The notes under the pieces were generated by a model. That model did not search any database. It saw only the letters and a list, made by a program, of their open reading frames with translations, and was not told the DNA's origin. Position numbers and translations under genes: made by a program. Positions 46,459-58,244 of a stretch of 64,000 bases of DNA are shown piece by piece; position 1 is the stretch's first letter, and every line of letters starts with the position of its first letter. This DNA is from Gigaspora rosea (lineage: Eukaryota > Glomeromycota > Glomeromycetes > Diversisporales > Gigasporaceae): the NCBI GenBank assembly GCA_003550325.1, contig QKWP01000108.1:415354-479353 (forward strand), written 5' to 3'.

Positions 46459-47556
46459 ATGTCCAAGACCCAATTTTTAAGGGAATATAAGCTCGTAGTA
46501 GTTTGTAGTGGTGGTAAGATATTTTATCAACGTTTATTATCAATTTAATGTTTCTGCAAATCTGGCCACTTCAGAATGTCTTTATTGTAAACTGACATCG
46601 AGTTTCTACCGGGCATGAGATGAAGCATTTTAATTTTATACCTATATCTTCGTTACTTCATGTCAAACTAATTTAACTTCGTTTTCTCAAATTGGCTTTT
46701 TTAAATCCACTTTTCTGTATAACAAAAATAGGAGTTGACAAATCTGAACTCGTACATCAGTTTATTCAAGCACACTTTGTTGACGAATATGATCCTACGA
46801 TTGAAGGTATGTAAATAGCGAAAAAAATGCATGATTTTGAAGAACTCTAGTTATATTCGTATACGAAAAATTGCTGTACCAAGATTGTTCAGCGCTAACA
46901 AATACTTTTCCAACTCAGACAGCTATCGCAAACAATGCGTCATTGACGATGAAGTTGCTTTATTAGATGTGTTGGATACTGCCGGGCAAGAGGAATACAG
47001 GTATATGAATTTAAAAATATTGATAATTTTGAAGTTTCATATTTTAATACCTTGACACTATCAATAGTGCCATGCGAGAACAATACATGCGTACTGGAGA
47101 AGGATTTCTTCTTGTCTATTCCATTACATCTCGTAATTCTTTGATGAAATTTGCACGTTTCATCAACAAATTCTTCGTGTAAAAAATAAAGATTACTTTC
47201 CAGTCATTATTGTGGCTAATAAATGTGATTTAGAAATGGAGTGACAGGTTTCTGGGCAAGGTTTATATGGCAAAATTTTTTGCTTTTTAATGCCCTTTTT
47301 GATTTTTTTTTTTCACATATCTTTATTCGTTTTTTCTTTTGTAGAGGGTCGAGAGCTTGCTAAACACTTCAACTGTAAATATAACGAGACTTCTGCCAAG
47401 CAACGCATTAACGTAGATGAAGCATTCTATAATCTTGTCCGTGAGATTAGAAAATACAACAAAGAACAGCAATATGACAGTCGAAAGCCTGCAAATCCGG
47501 GAAGCGGAAATGAATACACTATGAAGGAATTGAGGAAGGTGGTGGTTGTTGAGTAG
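46459..47556 (+). pseudogene. Ras small GTPase, intron-bearing pseudogene
   Basis: Exons 46459-46513, 46732-46806, 46919-47000, 47068-47260 and 47345-47556 have GT-AG introns in phase, so it is a duplicated gene and not a retrocopy. The protein starts MSKTQFLREYKLVVV and has [60 protein letters not shown]. It is damaged. The P-loop reads CSGGVDKS instead of GGGGVGKS, losing the glycine before the lysine. One base is missing near 47137, and a TGA replaces an arginine codon near 47241. The last exon runs in a frame ending KVVVVE, while an adjacent frame keeps a trace of a CaaX box (VVM then TAA at 47561-47563). Ras proteins signal growth from the plasma membrane; this copy cannot encode one as read. 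Confidence 0.9.
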
Positions 47557-47651
47557 TCATGTAAAAATACATTATTTATATATTACATTAATCTTTATTC
47601 TATTTATTTAAGTACAAATTATAAATATTATATATTTTACTAATTTAAAAA

Positions 47652-47728
47652 AATTTTGGACAATTTTGGACAATTTAGGACAGTTTTGGACAGTTTTGAA
47701 CAGATTTGGACATGTCCTAAACTGTCCA
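47652..47728. repeat. short tandem repeat of TTTTGGACA units
   Basis: About six copies of TTTTGGACAAT/G, followed by a partial inverted copy (TGTCCTAAACTGTCC). Confidence 0.75.
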
Positions 47729-47793
47729 ATCAAAAAAATTTTTAATTTTAAATATTAAATTCGTTATATCCTTTATTGATTGAATTTTACAGA

Positions 47794-48014
47794 AGGGTCC
47801 CAAAATTCCAGGTTGGATGTGTTGGATCTAGGTTGGCGTTTAGCCCAAGTTGTTAACACGTTCTATAGCAAAATTATCAGCTAGGTATTTTTTACTTAAT
47901 GAATGGATATGATTTCATTAGTAAAATTTTTATGATCCTTGATCAATTCCTATCCAGCCGATCATGATCCCGATGCACTCCGACGCATTCCGATCTGGAG
48001 TTTTGGAACCCGCC
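47794..48014. mobile_element. MITE of about 220 bp
   Basis: GGGTCCCAAAATTCCAGGTT and the inverse of TCCGATCTGGAGTTTTGGAA form inverted ends of about 23 bp with five or so mismatches. Confidence 0.55.
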
Positions 48015-48202
48015 TGTATGAGTTTTATTCATTATGTACATGTCCGTTATATCAATTAGTTGACTGACGATATCTTGATGCATTGTATATCAGATAGCTT
48101 TAACACACAATGATTACGTTTTTGAAAAAACACATTAAAGCATATAAACCTAGACTAAATTACACAGACAGAAGATAGATATCTCAAAATATAATATCCA
48201 AC

Positions 48203-48609
48203 TTGTGATTTGAATCGAGAAAAATTCCTTAATCGGTTAACCGAACCGAAATATTTGATGCCAACCGATTGCAGCCGGTTAAAGTTACTTCACGCTAGAG
48301 ATATGATCTGTTATCCGTTTCCATCCGTTTTCATATTAAAATCCGCGGATATCCGCGGATTTTAATATAAAAACGGATGAAAACGTATAACGGATCACAT
48401 CTCTACTTCACGCTTTACCTTCGGAAATTCTCAATTACCATGCTCGTCATTTTGTTCATTCATTTTCTTTCTGTAACTTTTCGGAACCTTTGCTCATTCC
48501 TGATGTTATTTACATTTTATCAACCGGTTATCGATTCCCAATCGGTTGTACGGGTCAGCAGCTAAACCGGTTACCGAAATTTATTCGGTTCAGTCGGTTC
48601 AAATCACTA
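48203..48609. mobile_element. hAT-type non-autonomous element (outer)
   Basis: Inverted ends GTGATTTGAATCGA and CGGTTCAAATCAC carry subterminal AACCGGTT, CGGTTAACCG and similar motifs. The flanks TATCCAAC (48195-48202) and TATTTAAC (48610-48617) fit a decayed 8-bp target duplication. A younger element has inserted at 48296. Confidence 0.7.
48296..48405. mobile_element. hAT-type MITE nested in the outer element
   Basis: A 110-bp near-perfect palindrome begins TAGAGATATGATC and ends GATCACATCTCTA, with ATCCGCGGATATCCGCGGAT at its centre. Exact 8-bp duplications CTTCACGC lie at 48288-48295 and 48406-48413. Its ends match those at 1373 and 23038. Confidence 0.92.
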
Positions 48610-49993
48610 TATTTAACAAAAATTTCTTACTGAATCAATCCATATAGAATACTTTGATATTATACATAAATGTTAGAAAGGTTCACAATTTTTACCATTA
48701 ACGAAAGATTTGATCATGCGAGGAATATGGCAAGAAATATTATTATTCATCGGTGTTATCGTTATTCCCATAACATTAAGAAATTTTCAGATCATGAAGC
48801 TTTTGCACGTAAGAACGATTTTGAACTCGATTCGCGCACGCTGAGTTTCATTTTATGTAATTAAACTCAACATTATTAAAAACTCGTATTTAACTTGTTC
48901 AGACTTCAAACAGGGAAGAGCAGAGTTCAGGTGAGCAGGATCACATCCCTAGTTAAAATCTTCCTCCCCTATCAAAAAGTCCTAGAAAGTGATGTTATCG
49001 AATAATTAACTGAAAGTGGCCTAGTTTGTTTATGAATGAGGATCATTTATAAATCTATCTACACCGAAGTTCTATAGTGAATTATTTTATAATGAGCCCT
49101 GTACATAACGAACTGTAAAATTTAAATTTATATCTTTTGAGTTTGGAGAATGTAAATTTGTATATTCTATCATTTGCATAATTTAATTCAAGTTTCAGTT
49201 CATTTTAATCTATACGTGATTATTAAAAAGAAATCAAGTTTATTTTTAAAATATGCTTAATCATTCATTCTAGACCAATGGTATGTAATAGGTTTGTTTT
49301 TAAAAAGAGCAAGTCCTCAGCAAAAAAAAAAAAAGCAATATTAAAAAGTAATATTAAAAAAGATTTATTTAAAAGCACAGAAATAATAGCTTGAAAAAAT
49401 TTTAAACCGAAATAAACTTTTCCGATTGTAAAAATATCGTGCGACCGCACCCTCAGTAACACTTTTCATTTAGTATTTCACGGCGAATGTTAATTCTACC
49501 ATATGGTACAAAAGCCTCAAAGTTTTAAAATTTTGTAAATAACTGGTAATTAAATAAAATTTCAGCTTCAGTCAATTTAAGCATTGGTTGCCACAACGAA
49601 TAAAATTAATGATACGATAGCACATACAAAGAGTTTCTTTTAATAACTAAATATGGACGATGTATAGGAAAGAAAAAAATTTTAAATTCATAATATTAGC
49701 TTAAATTCAAATAATGATTCTGCCTAAACATCAAATCTCATATACTAAGTTACGCTTCGTTTTTCGACATCTTATTTAAAACCATCCTTACATTATCAAC
49801 AATAAAGACTAACACTGGATAATTATAGAAATATACAGATGAAAAAGTAAATGAAAGTCAAGCTATAATGATTTAACACAACTAAAATTCTAATGTAAAG
49901 TCTTATTCTAGCAACAAACTTTACAGGAATTTTACTAAAATAGAGCAAGATAAAGTACGCCACTGAGCGTCTCCGTAGGGAGTTTTAAAAATC

Positions 49994-50024
<31 letters not shown>

Positions 50025-50088
50025 ATTAAAAGGCCAGAAAGATAAAATGCTCAAAAAGTATTCTTAAAATATTTTGAAAAACATTCTG
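48610..50088. other. intergenic, solitary hAT-type end and poly-A tract
   Basis: GAGCAGGATCACATCCCTA (about 48937-48955) is a right end of the family at 1373; I could not find its left partner. A run of about 30 A lies at 49992-50021, just beyond the 3' end of the large minus-strand gene. No gene was found. Confidence 0.5.
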
Positions 50089-53000
50089 TCAATCACTAGA
50101 ATGGCTGCTTATTTGTTCGAAATATATGAGTTCATAACGAGAATACGTTTGGTCAACTCGTATTGCAGATGGAAACAGATTTTTTGCAATTTCTAGAGAA
50201 CTAATCGATGGCCAACAACCAAAATCTTCATCAATTAAGTAGTTTGTTAGTCCATCATTTGTTGGTATGGACACTAAAGACTCCACCATCAGGTAGCGGA
50301 CCAAAAATCGCTTCAATGCAATTAATAATTCACAAGCAGAGATTCGACTCTGATATCGGTTTTCAAAGTCAACTACATTAAGGATCAACCTCTCCATGCG
50401 CTGAGATAATGGCTCCTTATACTTTACGTCTATATTATCAAAAGTGTATGTCATCTTACTCTCCACCCTTTCATACAAACTAATTAGGTGCTTGAGGCGT
50501 AAATCAGTGCTGAACATTCCACAAAAATTCGCATTTTCTGTCAAAATTGTCAAATCCATTTGTTGAGAAATATATTCCTTGATAGATGTTTCACCATCGA
50601 TTTGGCAGTTAATGCTGCATATTAGCATTTCTAAAGCAGGCGGCATTCTAGATGCATTCTCAGATGAAAATGATTCGTCAAGCACATGGCCATAAACGTT
50701 TATACTCGTAGTTGGAAGTGGTACTTGAGCAATATAGTCACTTAAATTAGTTAAAATAAAAAACTTTCGGAAGAACATCTCTTTATAAAAAGGAAATGAT
50801 GTATTAAAAGTGTTTTCAATAAAGACTTTATTAAAAACCAACTGATTCGCGAGCTCCATCTCAATGTGAAGTAAATTATAAACAATATCCTCCCCATAGC
50901 GAATTTCTAGATTTCTTTGACTATGTTGTAATATTTCATCATTCCAATCGTAATCGATAAAGTTGGCGGGTTGTGCGCGCTGAATCTGCACTTTTTGAAG
51001 ATGGTATGATGTTCGGGCATTTTGTGTTGTAGATGATGAGGACGCGTTTTCTTCATAAGTTTCATGAAATTCTGCATCACTTTCTAGAAATTTAAGCGAA
51101 AGGCACGAGCCAAAAGGAATGGCAATTGTTTTTTCCAAAAACTGATTTTGTAGTTCAATCAGATAAGAAAGAATGGCACAAAGATAGATCCCATCATTTT
51201 CGTCTGCCAAGCCAAACATGACTGATGATTCGAGTGATATTAGAGGAAAATTCTCAAATTGTTGACATCGGTATTGTTTTACGCATGGTGCCACAGTGTT
51301 CCACGATTCTTCAAAGTTTCTAAAAGCGGAATTTAATGCTGAAGATATTTCTTGAAATTCGCCATTGTTTGATTCCTGTTTTATAAACTCATCGAATGTT
51401 ATTTCACGAGCTTCTTGTCTGGTGATTTTATATCCTAAATGTATTTTAAGTATTTGGACGAACTTCAAAATTGGTAAAAGGTTTTTTATAAGATGCAATT
51501 CCTTTTCATGCCGGAAAAAAACTTCCAGGAAAGGATAGTTTACTTTATTATTTTCATCTATCAAGTAATAAGCATGTAAACTTCTAAAGCTCACATCTTT
51601 GATCTTTCTCCAAAGTCTAGGCAAATTCAAATTATAATATTCTGGATCCTTTGCTGATAACATATCATCGATTTCCTCTTCAGTTAAATTCATTCTATCT
51701 TTTGACATTTCATTCCGGATATCTTGTACTGTAACTGTCACATTAGAAACAAAATAAGTATTGCTAAATTGTTCCTCCCATTTTTCTCGTTTATCTGGAG
51801 TATTTAATCGCCATTCTTGTGGTGACAGTTCCTTGAACATTGAGGAAATAATTAAATGCAAAATATGGGCCAACTGTTCATCGTTGCAGTCATTATAAAT
51901 CGTCTTAAGTATCTTCCAGTCATTACGAATCTTATTAAGACAATGTACTATCGTGTCCCCTGCATTATTACCATTCATTGCAAAAAATTGTGATGTGACC
52001 GACGATGGTGCAGATGAACAAAGAATTATATGTACGAATAAATGTAAGATTCGATAGGCTTGAGGTGTCATCATGCGGACATTATGTCTTGTTTCTGTTT
52101 CGATTTGTTCAACTATGTACCCAGGTCTGTGTTAATCGGTACAGATGTGACCCTACTCGAATCCAACCGTTTATAATCAGCTTGATTTGAACCATATCCT
52201 ATTAATCTCTTGCAGAACAAACATTTTCCTGAAACACTAAGAGTAAATATGAATGTTAAATAATATTGGTCTATTTTTAAAGAGATATAACATATTTTCC
52301 CACATAATTATCTATACCTTCCGGGAGGTCTTTCTTCAGGTTTTCCAAAACCTCCACAATATTCGACGAAAAATATTTCACCGCATACACATTGATACCT
52401 TTTGAACAAAACAGTTTAGCTATTCGTCATGTTGCCTATTAAAAATGCTAGAAACAGCAACAATATTGACATATTACCTGGTGATACCCTCTTTCGAACC
52501 CGAGGCCATTGCATTCATAACAACACCTTCTACATCGGATGGACATGTCAGAATGAAGTCATTTTGACAAACTTGTAGCTGATGGAGATAAGCAGCAAGT
52601 GGACTTGCGTTATTTGGGATGGAAGCATGCACTATTAATAAATGTACAATGACTGACTTCATAAAAAATTCATTGTTTTCGTTATTGACTTGCAGTTGCA
52701 TCAAAGGATTAGCATTTAATAGCAATTTTTTAAAAATTTCTTTATAAGCTGGCGGTGCATTCATAGTATTTGTTTCTTCAATTAAGTATCTAATTATTCT
52801 TTTTTCATAGACTGTTAATTCGCGTGAATGTCTTGTATAATGTAGACGGGCGGCAATTACTCCAGCAAATATAGCGAGATCATTCTTTGTTAAGGGTTTA
52901 TTTAAAAGGCCTAATAGCTCCTGCATCTTATTAACTTTATTTTGTCGTTCTAGAAATGCTGTAAAACTCATGTTATTATCGTCATATTTTGCACAATCGT

Positions 53001-56000
53001 AAATGTGAGAATAATATTCTTCCACGATTTTATAGTTCTGATGCAACCAATATGGGTTGAAAGAAAGCCATTTTTCATTATTATCCCACGGTATTTCTTT
53101 AAGCCAAGGAAAAGTTCGCACTTGTGTTTCACATAGATTCTTAATATCTAGCATTGAAAAATTGCAAAATCGAAGATATTTTAAAAAATAGACTTTAAGC
53201 AAATGGAGCCTTGGGCATTCAGACTCTAATTGATTGTTGATATCGCGTATAATTTCAGCCATGTAAGTATCGACGGGCATCTCCATCATACTGACACTAC
53301 GGAAAGTGCGTAAGTTCTCTTCGTTTGCGTCGTAAAATGCGCGTACATATTCCTTCAAGAAAGCAATAGCGGATATATTTTGCAATGGCTCTATATTATT
53401 GGTAGATATTGAATTAATTGCACTGGAAAAGTTATGATGCAATTCAGTCAGTTCATAATGTGCAAAGAATGTTTTTTGAATGATATCACATGACAATGCG
53501 GCTATTGGTGAGTCCTGATCAATTCCTTTTAATAGATCGTTGATAACCTTTAGATCTGGTAAAGCATCAAAAACCATCTGCGGAGTTCTGATCAAATCAA
53601 AAAATGCATTTGGATGCCTTTCATTTTGATATTTTTTATATTCTGCGAGGAAAATGCGCCATATGATAGAGTTTGCAAACATAAAAGGTTTATGTACAAA
53701 AAGCCGTTTATAAAAAAGTTGGCGAATTGGGAATGTTAGAACCGTAATACCGAGACAACGATTTATGAATGACATTTGCGCAGATTTCAGTTCATTTGAT
53801 TCAAGACCTTCCAAAATCATAATAACATATTGTTCAAATAAAATATCACACATATCACGTCCTATAATCGACTTAATCATATTTCTGAAGGATGATGGAA
53901 TAGTTTCCATATTTAAATCAGTAATGTCATTACAAATGTACAACAATTGAATTCTGGTATAGTGTCATTATTTAATAAGAGCTCAGTAACTTTATGTTGC
54001 CATCCTTCTAAATAACTTCTTATATTTGCATCTAAAAGAATATCCCAATCTATAATATGCTGTTCGATTTTCTGGGATATCTTTTTGATATTTTTATTAT
54101 TTTTCTTCTGGAAATTCATTGTTATCGAGCGAATATTTTCCTCGTATTTATTACAGATATCATCCATCATTGTATAAGGGAAAATATTTGATACATTGTA
54201 CGAAAACCTTAATATTTCTTCTTGGAGGTATTGTTCAATTTCTGTATTATTAAATACTTTCTTGTCGTTGATAGGAAAATTCTTAGCAAACGCCCCTTTA
54301 AACAGCATTTTAGCACGTTCTCGGAATGCTTCAGCTTTATTTTTCCATGCTTTGCTATTATCTTCTCTTAACAATCCCCAAATGGGTTTGTCATTATATG
54401 CAAATCGGCAGGAAATGTATCGTCAGAAATGTCATTGAAGAAATCGTTTAAGTCCCAATATAATTCTTCGATTTGGTTTAACAATTTGATCCACTCAGAA
54501 TCTAATTCCTCTTGTGCCATAGGTAATCGTTTTTTTAATTTTTTGACTGACTTTCTTAAGCTTTGTTTCGTATTATTTTGTGCATATAAAATTATTTTAT
54601 TTTCATATTCGACCATAATATGCTGTTTTTTTTCTTCGCAATACTTTTCAAGCTTTTCCCGATGTTGCAGTACAAAATCCTTGTAACCTCTTGGAAAATC
54701 GTTGACCATGTTATCGAAATCACTCCATAATTCTCGAATCAGTTCATTGAGGGACGCTGTAAGATCTGATTTTTTAAGAAGTTCCTCTACAATTGATATA
54801 GTTTTTTCATATCTATCAAATCGGTCCTGAAGGCTTTGTAATTCTACGGTTAGCATTATAGTTTTATTTTTTGTCTCACTTGCTATTAAACAGATTGTTT
54901 TATCATAATCGGCATAAATTTCATTCACAATATTGTCAGGAAAACCCTCTGATTTTAACTTTTCTTTAAAATTTTTTAGTTCTTCGTATAAATATGCGTC
55001 AATACCCACAGAATCACATCCTTCTGCTTTATGATGAGGATTCATATCATTGATAATTCGCTAAAGTCATTTAATGCATTTATCTTTTCGTTCTCAGCAG
55101 CAGTATATTGACTTTTTTCATTACAAAAATTTTCAAGTCTTTTTCTATGTTGCTGTACATAACCTTTTGGAAAATCCTTGACAATATCATCGAAATTACT
55201 CCATAACAGTATGATCTTTTCATTAAGGGACTTTGCAAGGGCCGATTTCGAAAGTGGTAACACTATAGTAGATACCGATTCAACAAATTGGTTCTGAAAG
55301 TTTTGTACTTCTACGGTTAGTGCTGTAATTTTAATTTTTGTCTCTCTTACTATTAATTTGACCGTTTTTTTATAATCAGAATAAATTTCATCTATAATAT
55401 TGTCAGAAAAGCCCTCTGATTTTAACTTTTCTTTAAAATTTCTTAGTTCTTCGTATAAATATGCATCAATACCCTCGGAATCACATCCTTCTTCTATATG
55501 CCGAGGATTCATTTCATTGACAAGTGTGCAAAAGTTATTTAATGCAGTTATCTTTTCGTTTTCAGCTGCAATATACTGATTTTTCTCTTCACAAAAATTT
55601 TCAAGCCTTTTTCGATGTTGCTGTACAAAACCCTTCGGAAAATTCTTGGCCATATCATCGAAATCGCACCATAACTGTTGGATTAGTTCATTGAGGACCT
55701 TTGTAAGGTCTGATTTTGAAAGTGGTAACATTACGATAGATGCAGATTTATCAAATCAGTTCTGAAAGTTTTGTACTTCTATAGTTAACGTTCCAGTTTT
55801 AATTTTTATCTCACTTACTATAAAGCAGACTGTCTTTTTATAATCTGCATAAATTTCATTCGCAATATTATCAGAAAAATTTTCCGATTTCAACTTTTCT
55901 TTAAAATTTTTTAGTTCTTCGTATAAATACGCATCAATACCCTCAAAATTACATCCTTCTACTTTATATAGAGGATTCATTTGTTGACAAGTATACGAAA

Positions 56001-57971
56001 ATCATTTATTGCATATATTTTTTCGTTCTCCGCTGTTATTCGCTGATTTTTTTCTTTACAAAAATTGGTCAAGTTTTCTCGATGTTGATTTATGAAACCC
56101 TTTGGAAAATCTTTAATCATATCGTCGAAATAACCCCATAAATGCATGATCTTTTCATTGAGGGCTATTGTAAGGTCTGATTTTGAAAGTGGTAACGCTA
56201 TGGTAGATACAGATTCATCAAATTGGTCCTGCAAATTTTGTACTTTTATGGTTAGCGTTGCAATTTTAATTTTCATCTCATCTGCCATTAAACTGATTGT
56301 TTTGTTATAATCTTCATAAATTTCCTTGACAACATTGTGAGAAAAACTCTCCCATTTCAACGTTTCTTCAAAACTTTTTAATTTTTCATATAAACACGCA
56401 TCGATGCCCACAAAATCGCATCCATCTACTTTATATTGAGGATCCATTTCGGTTACAATTACGCGAAATTCATCAATTGCGTTTTTGGCTAAAGATTTAG
56501 CACGAGCAATTTGCATTCTCTCAAAAATAGAATTGATCGCATAATTTTCCGAGCTAGTGAGTGTCTTGCACAATAATTTAGTAAACTCTGCAATATCCCG
56601 GCCGGTCCATGGCTTTTCTATTTAATATTTTAAATTAGAAAGAAAATTAATGTATGAAAAATTTTAATAAAATTACATACCAGCACCATGCTTTGGTTCA
56701 TTAATACTCAATTGTTCCGAAAATTTTTTGCGCATATCTTTAAATGTTTGCTTCCAGTTATCACTGAAGTCTTCAAAGAGTAAATTTTCATTTTTTTTCG
56801 GGCCATTTGTCGGAAAGAGCCATATCTATAAATTAAGCGACAGTTTATTGTAGCTTTTACATCACATTAGATAATTCCAATTAATGATGCCTGACGAAAC
56901 TCACGTGACCTGACGAAACATAATAGTTTCGTCATTTCGTCAGTGACGAAACTATGACGAAACTTATGGTTTCGTCAGGCGAAATAGTTTCGTCAAGCAT
57001 CTATAATTCCATATCACGAACCAAATTATAAACTCTTACATCAATACTTTCAAAACTGTCATTCAACAGTTCACGAATATTGTTGTGTTCTTTGCCTTTC
57101 TTACTACTACCTTCCTTAGACTCTAGCAGTAAATTTTTAACTCGTTCTGGTGTCTCTTTATTATTCCAGGAACGGAAAACAATATGGAGATGGCCATATG
57201 GTTTTGTATTTTGATGCTATATAATATTTATGTATAAAAAAAAAACAAAATTAGTGGTATTACCTAGTATTAAAAAAACGAAATTCTATAACCTACTTGA
57301 CATTGAGCCTCTTTTGTGATTCGCTTTGCTGAATTTGTCATTGCACCCAGGCTATTAAGAATTGAATCTACTTGAAGCAATGCAGGCCACCAGAAAATTA
57401 CAATTTTCGAAATTGCAAGGATAGGAGAGAAAAGGTAAATATCAAATTTTTCGCCTTTATCTAAAAATTTAAAAAGTTTGGTTATATTCTTGAAACGCCT
57501 GATCGAATTGGAATGTAATTAACTTACTTCCTTGTCCTTCTGTGTCGACAAATCCAACTAAAGTACTGCTGTCAATCTCTGGATTATCATTTAACTTTGA
57601 GAATTCTTTAAGTGGAACAAATATCTTAGCAATATCAACCCCTGTTGTAACCGTCTCCACATCAGACGAGGTCTTGAAAATCTCATTATCATAATTATCC
57701 ACGCCAGCTAGGATATTCATAAATGTCGATTTTCCCATTCTTGTAATAAGATATACTTATTAGAGACTACACTGAATTTTTAAATTGACAATAATAGTTA
57801 CCTAGCTTGGCCAAAAATTGAGATAAGATTAACAGGCTCATTCTTGGTGTAAAGCAAGTTTGTAGCATTCTCATCAACTTCAATACGGATATCGGATACA
57901 GCCACTTCTTCAATATTACTATCTTGTCCGTTGTATTCATCATTAAGTACTATCCATTTTAAAGAATTCAT
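50089..57971 (-). CDS. giant GB1/VLIG-like GTPase fused to RZ finger and RNF213-like C-terminal region, frame disturbed
   Basis: Seven minus-strand exons can be read: 57802-57971, 57297-57739, 57040-57216, 56681-56825, 52478-56617, 52318-52398, 50089-52236. The start gives MNSLKWIVLNDEYNGQD. The G domain has a P-loop GQARMGKST spanning intron 1, GFVDTEGQG as G3 and HLHIVFRSWNN near G4. Four helical repeats of about 155 residues follow (56441-54600), then helical regions, an RZ-type finger (YQCVCGEIFFVEYCGG...GKCLFCKRLIG), then an RNF213-like tail with MTPQAYRILHLFVHIIL, FFRHEKELHLIKNLLPIL, YLCAILSYLIELQNQF and DYDWNDEI. About seven frame breaks occur: near 57480, 55978, 55755 (TGA), 55050, 54370, 53930 and 52120. 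The gene is either a pseudogene or carries assembly errors. RNF213 relatives are ubiquitin ligases; activity here is unproven. Confidence 0.8.
54600..56441 (-). repeat. four tandem coding repeats of about 465 bp inside the GTPase gene
   Basis: Each repeat opens with MDPQYK, MNPLYK, MNPRHI or MNPHHK (about 56441, 55980, 55512, 55045). Shared segments are EGCDSEGIDAYLYEELKNFK, SDNIVNEIYADYKKTI, LPLSKSDLTKALNE, LWSDFDDMVKDFPKG and QHRKRLENFCEEKNQY. They are predicted helical and acid/lysine-rich. DNA similarity is high, which implies recent internal duplication. Confidence 0.9.
56882..57003. mobile_element. MITE in an intron of the GTPase gene
   Basis: TAATGATGCCTGACGAAAC and GTTTCGTCAAGCATCTATA are inverted ends with many TGACGAAAC or GTTTCGTCA motifs between them. 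The flanks ATTCCAAT and ATTCCATA resemble an 8-bp duplication. It lies within the intron 56826-57039. A relative with the same motifs occurs at 59305-59420. Confidence 0.75.
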
Positions 57972-58000
57972 ATTTTTAAATGTCGAAAGATTTAGATACC

Positions 58001-58244
58001 ATGAACAGAGTACAAAGTACGTAGTGTATGGTTTACAGGCATTTGAAATGCTGTGTCTCGTTTTTCTCCGATTGGTTGTTCTAATCTCGTGACATCATCT
58101 TGAGATTTCTATATTTGTGCACAATGGGCCATTGTGCACAAATATAGAAATCTCAAGATGATGTCACAAGATTAGAACAACCAATCGGAGAAAAAGAGAC
58201 ACAGCACTGTAAACCGTACACTACGTACTTTGTACTCCGTTCAT
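58001..58244. mobile_element. near-perfect palindromic MITE just upstream of the GTPase gene
   Basis: ATGAACAGAGTACAAAGTAC is mirrored by GTACTTTGTACTCCGTTCAT, and the arms stay almost identical to the centre near CAATGGGCCATTG (58127). The left arm has about ten extra bases. It ends 29 bp before the inferred start codon at 57971, so it occupies the promoter or 5' leader. Confidence 0.9.

Noticed and set aside
46459-47556. Functional Ras with unusual P-loop
   Set aside because: In addition to the P-loop changes there is a lost base, an in-frame TGA and a broken CaaX box.
49992-50021. SINE or retrocopy tail at the 30-A run
   Set aside because: No target duplication or Pol III promoter boxes were seen, and the adjacent gene has introns, so it is not a retrocopy.
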